From: DATAUD01 sp036268455
GTDB lineage: Bacteria > Verrucomicrobiota > Verrucomicrobiia > Limisphaerales > Palsa-1400
Length of the DNA: 64,000 nt
Direction: 5' to 3'
Assembly: GCA_036268455.1 (NCBI GenBank)
Contig: DATAUD010000050.1
Coordinates: 34,587 to 98,586, forward strand
The translations under genes and the position numbers were made by a program. Numbering within the stretch: the stretch's first letter is position 1; each line of letters starts with the position of its first letter. The notes under the pieces were generated by a model that searched no databases, was not told the DNA's origin, and saw nothing but the letters and a program-made list of their open reading frames with translations. This document shows positions 45,886 through 54,687 of the stretch, piece by piece.

Positions 45886-46609
45886 GCGCGTTGTCTTGAT
45901 CACGGGAGGAAACGGCCAGCTTGGCTCCGAGATTGGACGTCTTTTCCTCGAAAAATCGCCCGGCGACTTTGTCTGTCTGGCCGTACGCAAGCGGCGCGAA
46001 CGGGCGCAGGAATTGGCGGCGCGATTTCCCGACCGATGCCGCGCGATTTCGCTGGACGTCACCCGGCAGGACGATTGGAAACAAGCCGCGGAGCGGATCG
46101 AATCGGAGTGCGGCCCCATCGGCGTGCTGGTCAACAATGCGGGCAAACATGATGACTCGCTGCTGGCCACGATGCCGCTGGAAACGTGGATCGACGTCGT
46201 GCAAACCAACCTGCAATCCGTTTTCATAGGCTGCCAGGCCGTCCTTCCGCAAATGATCTCGCGACGCCGGGGGCGCATTATCAACATCGCGTCGTTGAGC
46301 GCGTTGCTGCCGCCGCCGGGCCAGACCAATTACGCCGCGGCAAAAGCCGGAGTTGTCGCTTTGACGCAATCGCTGGCCAAGGAAGTGGCGCGGATCGGCA
46401 TTACGGTCAATGCGCTTTGCCCCGGTTATCTTGACACGGAAGTTTTCAGCACATTGCCGGAAAACGAATTGGAAGCCATACGGCAGCGCGTGCCGATGCG
46501 CCGGTTGGGGCGGCCGGAGGAAGTGGCGGCGGCGGTTTTTTTTCTTGCCAGCGACGAGGCTAGCTACATAACTGGCAGCCTTTTGAAAATTGACGGAGGA
46601 CTACTGTAA
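45878..46609 (+). CDS. 3-oxoacyl-ACP reductase-like SDR
   Basis: A protein of about 243 residues, the classical short-chain dehydrogenase size. The cofactor motif is LITGGNGQLGSEIG, VNNAGKHDDSLLA follows, and the catalytic Ser and YxxxK occur in INIASLSALLPPPGQTNYAA and its continuation. It resembles FabG, reducing the beta-keto group after condensation. The GGAG before the ATG at 45878 lies inside the end of the preceding gene, and the stop shares bases with the acyl carrier start (TAATG). Confidence 0.82.
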   Translation: MDKRVVLITGGNGQLGSEIGRLFLEKSPGDFVCLAVRKRRERAQELAARFPDRCRAISLDVTRQDDWKQAAERIESECGPIGVLVNNAGKHDDSLLATMPLETWIDVVQTNLQSVFIGCQAVLPQMISRRRGRIINIASLSALLPPPGQTNYAAAKAGVVALTQSLAKEVARIGITVNALCPGYLDTEVFSTLPENELEAIRQRVPMRRLGRPEEVAAAVFFLASDEASYITGSLLKIDGGLL

Positions 46610-46869
46610 TGGATGAGACTGAGTTGAAGAGACGAATCAAAGAAATGATGGTCGAAAACCTGATGCTAAAAGTTGCGCCGGCGGACATCGCCGACGACCA
46701 GCCGCTCTTTGGTTCCAACAGCCTCGGGCTGGACTCCGTGGATGCCTTGCAACTGGTCGTCGCGCTGGACAAAAACTTTGGGCTTAAAATCCCCGATCCT
46801 GCCTCCGCCAAGAAGACCCTCGAAAGCGTCAATACTATGGCGGCCGCGGTGCGGGACCTTAAGGCGTAA
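46609..46869 (+). CDS. Acyl carrier protein
   Basis: An 86-residue four-helix carrier with the phosphopantetheine site SLGLDSVDALQLVVALDK (Ser43). It carries the growing chain for the ketosynthase pair and reductase. The start overlaps the reductase stop (TAATG). With no dehydratase, enoyl reductase, transferase or thioesterase in the cassette, the chain must be finished or offloaded by enzymes elsewhere, or by the acyl-activating and reducing enzymes at 36.9-40.5 kb. It converges with the lipoprotein gene at a three-base gap. Confidence 0.85.
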   Translation: MDETELKRRIKEMMVENLMLKVAPADIADDQPLFGSNSLGLDSVDALQLVVALDKNFGLKIPDPASAKKTLESVNTMAAAVRDLKA

Positions 46870-46872
46870 CGA

Positions 46873-47214
46873 TTACTCCCCTTTCACCACGTCACCCACG
46901 CTGGCGTCGCCGGTGATCAAGTCCCCCACGGTGTCATTGTCGCTCTGCGGACCGGTGATTCGGACTTCGCCGGATTTCAGGCCGAGATGGAAGATGTTCA
47001 ATTTCTGGCCCGACTGCGGAACAGCGCCGGGAGGAAAGTTGATGACCACAAAACGCGCTTCAGTGTTCACCAGCGCCACACGCCCAAGAGGGCGCAAGTC
47101 CGGCGTTACCGAAGGAGGCGGAACAGGCGCGGGCGCGGGTGCGGAACGATGCCTCGGATGGGCACACCCGGCCAGCAACCCCACGGCGCAAAGCAATCCA
47201 ATTGCGTTTCGCAT
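46873..47214 (-). CDS. Small lipoprotein
   Basis: A 113-residue protein with a lipoprotein signal (MRNAIGLLCAVGLLAGCAHP, lipobox LAGC). A proline-rich stretch is followed by a compact beta domain with RVALVNTEARFVVINFPPGA. The domain has a periodic pattern like an SH3-type fold, but no certain family is recognised. It would sit in the outer membrane facing the periplasm. Confidence 0.62.
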   Translation of the reverse strand: MRNAIGLLCAVGLLAGCAHPRHRSAPAPAPVPPPSVTPDLRPLGRVALVNTEARFVVINFPPGAVPQSGQKLNIFHLGLKSGEVRITGPQSDNDTVGDLITGDASVGDVVKGE

Positions 47215-47260
47215 GAGATGAGTTACTTCAGCGGCGGCCCAATCGTCAAGCCTCTCCCGG

Positions 47261-48013
47261 TCATCGCTGGGAGGAGGCGTGTTTCCTCCAGCGGTTCAAC
47301 TTCGTTTCGATGGCCTTCTGGCGTTCGTCCCAATCGTGCCAGGGGCCTTGCCATTTGGGGCCGGTCAAAAGTTTCCGGGCATCGGGAAGGGTCTTCAGGA
47401 ATTTTTTGTATTCACGGTCCGCTTCGGACATCTGGTTCCACTTGATCTGTGATTCAATCAGATTGAGATGGTTTTCGGGGTACTCCGGGCTTAGTTCGAC
47501 GGCGCGCATCAGGTGCTGGACGGCGCTCACGCGATCTCCAATGCTCAATGGCGGCCCCGGCGCGTCGCGGTAGAGCATTCCGAGATTGCGGTCAGGCCCG
47601 GCATAGTCAACGCGCGCATCAAGATCACGCGCCATGCTCCACTCCGATTCCATCTGACGCACCAGGGAAAGCGCGCCCAGTGTTTTTGTTTGCGCCACCT
47701 GGCCGATGTTCATCCCCAGATAATAATGCGCGGCGGCGGATTTTGGCTCCAGTTTCAGCGCGGCGCGCGCGGCGTCAATTCCTTCCCGTCCGTACGCGGC
47801 GCGCTCGGAGTTTTTCGTGGAAAGATCCGCGAGGTCAAAACATGTCCGGGCGAATTGCCACGCGGCCTCGGCATCGGAACTGTTGGTTTGATAATGCGAC
47901 TTGGCGTCGTCATAAGCCTGTTCCGAGACGATCTGAGCCTGTGTCACCTCGTGCACGGGCGCAGCCAGAGCCGCGGTCGCGCAGCACATTAAAATAAAGA
48001 ATGCCCGAAGCAT
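47261..48013 (-). CDS. Periplasmic TPR protein
   Basis: A 250-residue protein with a signal peptide (MLRAFFILMCCATAALAAPV). It contains TPR-like helical repeats (ARAALKLEPKSAAAHYYLGM, LMRAVELSPEYPENHLNLIE) and ends in a basic tail. TPR arrays mediate protein contacts; partners here are unknown. It lies on the same strand as the pur genes but 18 bases downstream of purL, so it may share that transcript. Confidence 0.6.
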   Translation of the reverse strand: MLRAFFILMCCATAALAAPVHEVTQAQIVSEQAYDDAKSHYQTNSSDAEAAWQFARTCFDLADLSTKNSERAAYGREGIDAARAALKLEPKSAAAHYYLGMNIGQVAQTKTLGALSLVRQMESEWSMARDLDARVDYAGPDRNLGMLYRDAPGPPLSIGDRVSAVQHLMRAVELSPEYPENHLNLIESQIKWNQMSEADREYKKFLKTLPDARKLLTGPKWQGPWHDWDERQKAIETKLNRWRKHASSQR

Positions 48014-48031
48014 ATCCCGCGCGGAGAAAGG

Positions 48032-50356
48032 TTACGACATCGCCCGCGCGATTGCGTTCCACCAGGCGTCGTGCAATTCGGCAACAGGACGTTTGATTTC
48101 GCCGCCGGGAAATTTAATTGACAACTCACCGCCGCCAACCGTGCCGATCCGCCGCGCCGGGACGCCCAAAATCTTCGCGCGTTCGACAATTTTTACAACG
48201 TCCGCCGCAGCCACCGAGATGACAACGCGGCTCTGGGTTTCGCCGAATAACAGCGCCTCGGTTCGCGTTTTCTCGGGAGCGCCTTCGGTCAAATCTATTG
48301 TTGCGCCAATCAGCGATGGCGTTTCGCGGGCGATTTGCCGCGAAATGCAGCTTTCAGCCAGAGCCACGCCGAGGCCGCCTTCGCTGCAATCGTGCGCGCT
48401 CTTGACCAGGCCGCAATGAATCAAGCCCAGCAGCGTGTGGTGCAGCCGCGATTCCCTTTCCAAATCGCAACGCGGCGGCACGCCTGTTTTTAATCCGTGC
48501 AGGCATTGCAAATAAGCGGAGCCACCCAGGCCGCCCAAAGGATCGGCGGCATCGACGGCGTCGCCGAGCAAAACAACGGCGTCGCCTTCGTCTTTGAACC
48601 ATTGTGTCGTAATGTGCTCCGGTTTTTCAATCAGCCCGACCATCGCGACGGTCGGGGTGGGATCGATTGGGCCGTTGGGACTTTGATTGTACAGGCTGCA
48701 ATTTCCGCCGGTCACAGGCGCGCCGAACGCACGGCAGGCTTCGGCCAATCCGCGCACCGATTCCGCAAGCTGCCAGAAAAGTTCGGGATTGTGGGGATTC
48801 CCAAAATTCAAATTGTCGGTGCTGCCCAGCGGCGCGGCGCCGGAACAGGCAAGGTTTCGCGCGGCTTCGGCGACGGCGATCTTGGCCCCTTCGTAAGGAT
48901 CGAGATAAACGTAGGCGCCGTTGCAATCGACGCTGAGCGCGATGTACTTCTCGGGCACGGCGGCGGCTTTTTCGCCGTTGGATTCGGGAATGGAATCGGT
49001 CTTGATGCGCAGGACGGCGGCGTCCGAACCGGGACAAACCACGGTGCCGTCGCGCACCATGTGATCATATTGGCGGTAAACCCAGTTTTTGGAGGCAATT
49101 GTGGGCCACGCGAGCAATCGTTTCAAATCGCCGGCGAGGTCCGCCGAAGAAGGAATCGAATCTATTGAAAAGGCGCGCACGGCTTGCAAATACGCCGGTT
49201 CGCGCGATTCCCGATAATAAACGGGGGCTTCGTCCGCCAGTTTTTTGGCGGGAACATTCACGACAACCTCTCCGTTATACTTGACTATCATTTGTCCGGT
49301 GTCCGTGACGCGTCCAATTTCGGCCCACGGCAGGTCCCATTTGTCGAAGATGCGTTTGACTTCATGTTCGCGGCCCGCTTTGACGATGATGAGCATCCGT
49401 TCCTGCGATTCGCTGAGCATGATTTCGTAGGGGGTCATGTTCGGAACGCGTTGCGGGACTTTCGCGAGTTCAATCTCTATCCCGGTGCCCGCGCGAGCGG
49501 CGGTTTCGCAAGTCGAGCAGGTCAACCCCGCCGCTCCCATGTCCTGGATTCCGGCGACAGCGCCGGTCGCGAGCAATTCCAGGCAGGCCTCGCAGACCAG
49601 TTTTTCCATGAACGGATCGCCCACCTGCACCGCGCCGCGTTGCCGCTCGGCCGATTCCTGCGTCAAATCCTGCGAGGCAAAAGCCGCACCCGCCAAACCA
49701 TCGCGTCCCGTCGCCGGCCCGACATAAAAGACCGGGTTGCCAATCCCTTTGGCCGCGCCGCGGGCGATTTGTTCATGGCGCAGGACGCCAAGGCAAAAGG
49801 CGTTGACGAGCGGATTGCCTTCGTAACTCTTGTCAAAATAAACTTCGCCGGCGAGTGTCGGTATTCCAAAACAATTTCCGTAATGGGCGATGCCGCTGAC
49901 CACGCCGCTAAAAAGCCGCCGATTGTTCGCGGCGCTGCCATTCCCCTGGATCGGACCGAAGCGCAACGAATTGATCGCGCAAACCGGACGGGCGCCCATC
50001 GTGAAAATATCGCGAATGATTCCACCGACGCCGGTCGCCGCCCCCTGGAACGGTTCCACCGCGCTGGGATGATTGTGCGATTCTATTTTAAACGCGATTG
50101 CCAGCCCATCACCAATGTCGATGATCCCGGCGTTTTCCTCGCCCGCGCCGACCAGGATGCGGGGCGATTTTGTCGGGAAAGTCTTTAGCAAGGGGCGGGT
50201 ATTTTTGTAGGAGCAATGCTCGCTCCACATGACGGAAAAGACGCCCAACTCCGTATAACCCGGGTCCCGGCCGAGGATGCCTTTGATCTTCTGATACTCT
50301 TCGTCAGTGAGGTTATGTTTCTTGACAAGTTCGGGCGTGATGACGGGTTCGGTCAT
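48032..50356 (-). CDS. purL: Phosphoribosylformylglycinamidine synthase subunit PurL
   Basis: A protein of about 774 residues, the small-type synthetase subunit that turns FGAR into FGAM with ATP and ammonia from PurQ. SVMWSEHCSYKNTRPLLK, GDGLAIAFKIESHNHPSAVE and CSEGGLGVALAES are diagnostic motifs. The ATG at 50356 gives the usual N-terminus, MTEPVITPELVKKH; an upstream ATG at 50395 lies in purQ. It works with PurQ and PurS encoded immediately upstream in the same direction, at gaps of 5 and 11 bases, an arrangement found in Gram-positive and many other bacteria. Confidence 0.94.
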   Translation of the reverse strand: MTEPVITPELVKKHNLTDEEYQKIKGILGRDPGYTELGVFSVMWSEHCSYKNTRPLLKTFPTKSPRILVGAGEENAGIIDIGDGLAIAFKIESHNHPSAVEPFQGAATGVGGIIRDIFTMGARPVCAINSLRFGPIQGNGSAANNRRLFSGVVSGIAHYGNCFGIPTLAGEVYFDKSYEGNPLVNAFCLGVLRHEQIARGAAKGIGNPVFYVGPATGRDGLAGAAFASQDLTQESAERQRGAVQVGDPFMEKLVCEACLELLATGAVAGIQDMGAAGLTCSTCETAARAGTGIEIELAKVPQRVPNMTPYEIMLSESQERMLIIVKAGREHEVKRIFDKWDLPWAEIGRVTDTGQMIVKYNGEVVVNVPAKKLADEAPVYYRESREPAYLQAVRAFSIDSIPSSADLAGDLKRLLAWPTIASKNWVYRQYDHMVRDGTVVCPGSDAAVLRIKTDSIPESNGEKAAAVPEKYIALSVDCNGAYVYLDPYEGAKIAVAEAARNLACSGAAPLGSTDNLNFGNPHNPELFWQLAESVRGLAEACRAFGAPVTGGNCSLYNQSPNGPIDPTPTVAMVGLIEKPEHITTQWFKDEGDAVVLLGDAVDAADPLGGLGGSAYLQCLHGLKTGVPPRCDLERESRLHHTLLGLIHCGLVKSAHDCSEGGLGVALAESCISRQIARETPSLIGATIDLTEGAPEKTRTEALLFGETQSRVVISVAAADVVKIVERAKILGVPARRIGTVGGGELSIKFPGGEIKRPVAELHDAWWNAIARAMS

Positions 50357-50361
50357 GAAAT

Positions 50362-51072
50362 TTATGCCGCTTTGGCAAGGCGGTTTTCCATCCACGAAAT
50401 CAAACTCTCAAAAATCAGCCGGCCGTCGGAACAGCCCAGCAGAGGTTCGCTGGCGCGTTCCGGATGCGGCATCAGTCCGGCGACATTCCGGGTTTCATTG
50501 CAAATCCCGGCAATGTTCCACAACGAACCGTTTGGGTTATTGGCCTCGGCCAATTCGCCGGAGGAATTGCAATATTGCCACAAAATCTGCCCGTTGTTTT
50601 TGAGTTTCTCCAGCGTCGCGTCATCCGCAAAATAGCAACCCTCCCCGTGAGCAATCGGAACGCGCAGGATTTTTTCCGGCGGAATCTTATTCGTGAAAGG
50701 GGAGTCCGCGGTGGCGGTCTTCAGGAAAATGTGCTCGCAACGAAATTGCAGGGAACGATTGCGAATGAGCGCGCCGGGAAGCATTTGCGCTTCGCAAAGG
50801 ATTTGGAACCCATTGCAAATTCCAAGCACCGGACCGCCGCTTGCGGCAAATTGCCGGACGGACTGCATGATCGGGCTGAACCGCGCGATGGCGCCAGTTC
50901 GCAAATAATCCCCGTAACTGAAGCCACCGGGAACGATCACCGCATCGAAACCCGCGAGCGAATTCTCCTTGTGCCAAACCAACCGGCCCGAATGGCCGAG
51001 CACACCCTGGACGGCGTGCAACGCATCCTGATCGCAATTGGAAGCGGGGAACTGGAGCACGGCGAAATTCAT
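50362..51072 (-). CDS. purQ: Phosphoribosylformylglycinamidine synthase glutaminase subunit PurQ
   Basis: A 236-residue class I glutamine amidotransferase. The nucleophile Cys is in GGPVLGICNGFQILCEA, the His/Glu of the triad in GLMPHPERASEP, and the start MNFAVLQFPASNCDQDAL is typical. It supplies ammonia from glutamine to PurL in purine synthesis step four. It lies between purS and purL. Confidence 0.94.
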   Translation of the reverse strand: MNFAVLQFPASNCDQDALHAVQGVLGHSGRLVWHKENSLAGFDAVIVPGGFSYGDYLRTGAIARFSPIMQSVRQFAASGGPVLGICNGFQILCEAQMLPGALIRNRSLQFRCEHIFLKTATADSPFTNKIPPEKILRVPIAHGEGCYFADDATLEKLKNNGQILWQYCNSSGELAEANNPNGSLWNIAGICNETRNVAGLMPHPERASEPLLGCSDGRLIFESLISWMENRLAKAA

Positions 51073-51083
51073 ATCAAATCAAA

Positions 51084-51323
51084 TCATTCGATCTCAAAAC
51101 GGTAATCCTCAATGACGGGATTGCTCAGTATTTTATGGCAGGCCTCATCGATTTGTTTGCGCCAGCCCTCCTTATCGGAATCGGGCAGTTCGATTTCGAG
51201 GTATTTGCCGACATGGACGGCGCCGATGCCTTTGTAACCCATTTGTTCCAGGGCGCCCTGAACAGTTTTTCCCTGTGGATCAACCACGGCTTTTTTTGGT
51301 GTAACGATGATCTTCGCTTTCAT
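51084..51323 (-). CDS. purS: Phosphoribosylformylglycinamidine synthase subunit PurS
   Basis: A 79-residue protein with MKAKIIVTPKKAVVDPQGKT and GYKGIGAVHVGKYLEIEL, the PurS signature. PurS bridges PurL and PurQ in the FGAM synthase complex. It is the first gene of the purSQL operon. The upstream region (51324-51537) may hold its promoter; I see no riboswitch there. Confidence 0.92.
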   Translation of the reverse strand: MKAKIIVTPKKAVVDPQGKTVQGALEQMGYKGIGAVHVGKYLEIELPDSDKEGWRKQIDEACHKILSNPVIEDYRFEIE

Positions 51324-51405
51324 TTTTGCGGCGCCCGCGAGCGGCGCAAAGGAATGTTAAGGCACACATGCCCACGCGCCAGATTTTTTTGATGGATTCG
51401 GCGCT

Positions 51406-51453
51406 AAAAAACAACTCGCAGGCGGCCATTCCCTCTGATACAGTGGCGAGTTG
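51406..51453 (-). terminator. Probable terminator downstream of the DUF58 gene
   Basis: On the minus strand an 8-bp stem (CAACTCGC with GCGAGTTG) is followed directly by TTTTTT, the form of an intrinsic terminator, about 85 bases after the DUF58 gene. The 26-base loop is long, so efficiency is uncertain. Confidence 0.5.
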
Positions 51454-51537
51454 AGCGAATAGAATGGGTCGTCACGCGGGAGTTGATGAACGAAGCAGAG
51501 CAGGCAGTCAGCAGGTAGAGTTATTTCTTCGTCCTGG

Positions 51538-52464
51538 CTAACCCCAAACTTCTGCTTGACGAAGCTGTTTCAGCAGCAATTGCTCCAATGACGCGTCCGA
51601 ACTCACGCTGAAGAAACTCATTCCGCGGCCCTGGCAAAATTCGCGCAACCGCTGGCAATAATTCTGGACCGTTTGCTGATACGCCTTCAGACGGTATTTG
51701 CCAAACGTCACTTCCTGCAAGCCGCCGCTTTCGGAATCCACCAACCGCAAGTCCCCGTACGTTGGTGGATTCAATTCTTCCGGCGCAAGGATTTGCACCA
51801 CGTTGACTTGAAAGCCCCGGCCCGTCAGCGCATTCAAGCCCGCTTCATATCCGGCCGGGTCCAAAAAATCGCTCAACACCAGCGCCACCCCCGTTTGCCG
51901 CGAGGCCAGCGCCCCACGCCGCAGCCCCTCGTTCAAATCCCCAGTGCCGCGCGCCGCCAGCCGCGAAATATTTTGGAAAAACTCCATCGCCGACTTCCGC
52001 CCCCGCACCGCGCGCAATCCGCCGCGCGCCGCCAGTTCCGCGCTCAACACCGCCGGGTCCACCCCTTGCGTTTGTGGGTCCAGTTCCGGGAAAATGTGGA
52101 TCGTCACGCGGTCAAAACCGCACAGCGCCACATATCCCGCCGCCGCCGCGACCTGCCGCGCAAAATCGAATTTTGGCGGCGTTCCAAACGTCATCGATTC
52201 GGAAGCGTCGAGAAAAACGCGCACCGGCAATTCGCGCTCCTCCTCGTAAAGTTTGAGAAACAGCTTGTCCAGCCGGCCGTACAAGTTCCAGTCAAGATAA
52301 CGGAAATCGTCCCCGGCAACGTAATTGCGGAAATCGGCAAATTCGACCGATTGCCCGCGCGACTTGCTGCGCCGTTCGCCCTTGGCCGAACTTTTGGAAC
52401 GCCGCGCCGCCAGCAGTTGGAATTGCTCCAGCCGCCGCAATAGTTCAGGAGTCAGCAGCGCCAT
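51538..52464 (-). CDS. DUF58 domain protein
   Basis: A 308-residue protein. FADFRNYVAGDDFRYLDWNL is the DUF58 signature, and VRVFLDASESMTFG is a MIDAS-like DxSxS motif of a von Willebrand A fold. DUF58 proteins act with MoxR-type AAA ATPases, whose gene lies ten bases upstream on the same strand. Their role is often in envelope assembly or maturation of other proteins. Length is normal. No transmembrane helix is seen. Confidence 0.85.
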   Translation of the reverse strand: MALLTPELLRRLEQFQLLAARRSKSSAKGERRSKSRGQSVEFADFRNYVAGDDFRYLDWNLYGRLDKLFLKLYEEERELPVRVFLDASESMTFGTPPKFDFARQVAAAAGYVALCGFDRVTIHIFPELDPQTQGVDPAVLSAELAARGGLRAVRGRKSAMEFFQNISRLAARGTGDLNEGLRRGALASRQTGVALVLSDFLDPAGYEAGLNALTGRGFQVNVVQILAPEELNPPTYGDLRLVDSESGGLQEVTFGKYRLKAYQQTVQNYCQRLREFCQGRGMSFFSVSSDASLEQLLLKQLRQAEVWG

Positions 52465-52474
52465 GTTGCACTCG

Positions 52475-53476
52475 TCACACTTCGACCGCCGCGGCGTCCT
52501 TCGGCACGTCTTTCACAATTTGGGCAATGATCTGGTCGGTCGTGATTCCCTCCGCCTCCGCCTCGAAATTCAAAATCAGCCGATGCCGGAGCGTCGCGGC
52601 GGCGACCGATTGAATGTCCTCAAAACTCACGTTAAAGCGGCCGCGCGCCAGTGCCCGCACTTTCGACGCCAGCAGAAGTGTCTGCCCTCCGCGCGGACTG
52701 CTCCCGAAGCGCAAATATTGATTCGCAATCGGCGCCGCCGTTTCCGTTTTCGGATGCGTTGCCAGGACCATCCTCACCGCGAAATCCTTCACGTGCGACG
52801 CCACCGGCACCTGCCGCACCAGCTTTTGCAATTCAACAATCTGTTCCTTCGCCAGCACCCGCGTCAATTCCTGCCGCGCCCCCTCCGTTGTCCGTGTCAA
52901 TACTTCCGTCAACTCCGCGCCAGAAGGATAGCCAACGATCAGCTTGAAAAAGAACCGGTCCAACTGCGCCTCGGGCAGCGGATAAGTTCCCTCCTGGTCA
53001 ATCGGGTTTTGCGTGGCCAGGACGAAAAACGGCTCCGCCAGCTTCCGTATCTCGCCTCCGGCGGTCACGGATTTTTCCTGCATCGCCTCCAGCATGGCGG
53101 ACTGAGTCTTCGGCGTCGCGCGATTGATTTCATCGGCGAGCACCAAGTGGGCGAAAATCGGTCCGCGTTGAAATTGAAACTCACGCCGGCCGCCGGGAGT
53201 TTCCATGACGAGATTAGTTCCGAGGATGTCCGCCGGCATAAGGTCCGGCGTAAACTGAATGCGATTGAAACTCATGTCGAGCACCTCGCTCAACGTCCGC
53301 ACCAAAAGAGTTTTGCCGAGACCCGGCACGCCTTCCAACAGCACATGGCCGCCCCCAAAAATGGCCGTCAACGTACCATCCACGATTTCATGGTGTCCGA
53401 CGATCACCTTCCCGATTTCCGCGCGGAGGGATTCGTAAGTGCGCCGGAACGCTTCAATTTGTTCTTCGGTATTCAT
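52475..53476 (-). CDS. MoxR-family AAA+ ATPase
   Basis: A 333-residue ATPase. Walker A is LEGVPGLGKTLLVRTL, Walker B is LVLADEINRATPKTQSAMLE, with sensor residues in FFVLATQNPIDQEGTYPLPE. MoxR proteins act as chaperones for metal-cofactor insertion or complex assembly, usually with VWA-domain partners such as the DUF58 protein encoded next. Usually more VWA and TPR genes follow; only the DUF58 gene is present here. Confidence 0.9.
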   Translation of the reverse strand: MNTEEQIEAFRRTYESLRAEIGKVIVGHHEIVDGTLTAIFGGGHVLLEGVPGLGKTLLVRTLSEVLDMSFNRIQFTPDLMPADILGTNLVMETPGGRREFQFQRGPIFAHLVLADEINRATPKTQSAMLEAMQEKSVTAGGEIRKLAEPFFVLATQNPIDQEGTYPLPEAQLDRFFFKLIVGYPSGAELTEVLTRTTEGARQELTRVLAKEQIVELQKLVRQVPVASHVKDFAVRMVLATHPKTETAAPIANQYLRFGSSPRGGQTLLLASKVRALARGRFNVSFEDIQSVAAATLRHRLILNFEAEAEGITTDQIIAQIVKDVPKDAAAVEV

Positions 53477-53680
53477 CTTGGCTTAGTCTCCCTCCATTGC
53501 TATCCGTACCCGCCCCAAAAGCAAGGCGGATTTTGTCTTGTCGCGAATGGGCTGGCTATGGAGCGCGGCGGCCTGTGACGCTGAAGAGCCGAGATCGAAA
53601 GATTTAAAGCGGGAAAAGGATTCTCCGCGGACAGCTATTTCAGTTGAAGCTGCGCGGGTGCCGCGATAAGCTAAAACAAG

Positions 53681-53914
53681 ATGAGAAAGGCCGACATACT
53701 GGAAGAATTGCTGAATTTGGCGCGCGGCGACCGTCGGGAAATCCTGGAACGTATCTGGGAGATGGAGGAAGCGGATTTGCTTCAAGGCGCACAGCCTGAA
53801 GCGGGGGAAAAAGCCCTGTTGGACCGCGAATTGGTGGAATATAACGCCGACCCGCATGGCGGGGCCGGGTGGAAAGACGTTGAGGCCCGTCGTCGTCAGC
53901 AAATCAAGTCGTGA
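53681..53914 (+). CDS. Orphan antitoxin-like addiction-module protein
   Basis: A 77-residue protein resembling putative addiction-module components (Unstab_antitox): residues ILERIWEMEEADLLQGAQ and ALLDRELVEYNADPHGG then WKDVEARRRQQI match the helical family that pairs with RelE/ParE toxins. No toxin gene follows; the next 220 bases are non-coding. It may be a remnant, or it may act on a toxin encoded elsewhere. No strong ribosome-binding site is seen. Confidence 0.5.
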   Translation: MRKADILEELLNLARGDRREILERIWEMEEADLLQGAQPEAGEKALLDRELVEYNADPHGGAGWKDVEARRRQQIKS

Positions 53915-54090
53915 GTCGAGCAGTTTTCCAAAGGCAATTCCTAAGCCGTAACGATGCAGTTGACAGACGAAGAGTCTCGCGCAGATAACACAGAGCGCGC
54001 AGAAAATTGAAGAACTGGGAATTGAGAGTTGGTCATGTGTGGTCAAGCGCTTTCGTCCGTCCGCTATTCTCTATTTTTGTTTTGTCTTTC

Positions 54091-54120
54091 TCCGCGCACT
54101 CTGCGACTCTGCGCGCGACT
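54091..54120. repeat. Left inverted CGCAGAG-type repeat of the GxxExxY cassette
   Basis: A run of GCGCACTCTGCGACTCTGCG units. Its reverse complement resembles the repeat on the other side of the GxxExxY remnant at 54353-54388. A further related copy lies at about 53974-54003. Confidence 0.5.
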
Positions 54121-54135
54121 CTTTTTTAATCCCCA

Positions 54136-54411
54136 ATGAAGCCAAATGAAATCACCGCCCAAATCGTCGATGCCGCGTATCGAATTCATACCCAGCTTGG
54201 CCCCGGTTTGTTGGAGACGGTGTACGAAGTGACTCTGGCTTTTGAACTGCAACGGCGCGGCCTGCGAGTGCGGCGCCAGATCCCGATGCCTGTGGAATAT
54301 GAAGGGTCGTCAACGGCCTGCCTAAAGACTCAGCAACAACTGCGGAAAAAATGCTCGCGCAGAGTCCCGCCGAGTGCGCAGAGACTCGGAAGCGGCGATT
54401 TTATTGTCTGA
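54136..54411 (+). pseudogene. GxxExxY protein with internal deletion and frameshift
   Basis: The N-terminal 55 residues (ITAQIVDAAYRIHTQLGPGL then ETVYEVTLAFELQRRG, to MPVEYEG) match the GxxExxY family (about 125-130 residues, nuclease-like fold). Directly after GAAGG, a different frame reads VVNGLP, which is the usual C-terminus of the family. About 70 residues of the middle, including the conserved catalytic part, are missing. The annotated frame continues as unrelated sequence. Loss of function is nearly certain. Confidence 0.7.
54353..54388. repeat. Right inverted CGCAGAG-type repeat of the GxxExxY cassette
   Basis: Contains CTCGCGCAGAGTC and GAGTGCGCAGAGACTC. It is the inverted counterpart of 54091-54120. 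Confidence 0.5.
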
Positions 54412-54687
54412 TCGCTTTGGTTGCAGGGCGTCAGAAAAAGAACTTTCAAGTCCCACTATATACTGTAATTGTAGAGATGTGAGGGACTAACGTTCTTTGA
54501 AAGTCGAGATCGATGGTTTTCGGCTTCTGCGCGCCCGGATGCCATTGCAGCGGGCCAAATATCAATCAAGGTTGGCGGAAGAAAACCAAACCTTCCCGTT
54601 AGCGAGAGAAAAACCACCTAAGCCATTGTCATTCTGAGTGTTGCCTGCTTTTCGCGGCTTTTCCGTCTCTGTCTCAATCAAGGTTAA
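54412..54687. other. Non-coding stretch without a recognisable gene
   Basis: No supported coding frame. It holds a loose inverted repeat: CTTTCAAGTCCC near 54442, and GGGAC plus CTTTGAAAG near 54483-54502. It also has two nearly identical short words (TCAATCAAGGTT near 54566 and 54674). It may be debris from the decay of the flanking pseudogenes. Confidence 0.5.

Noticed and set aside
49184..50188. A 334-codon plus-strand frame opposite purL
   Set aside because: Mirror of purL codons, with no recognisable motif.
52325..53578. A 417-codon plus-strand frame opposite the MoxR gene
   Set aside because: Antisense shadow of a textbook MoxR ATPase.
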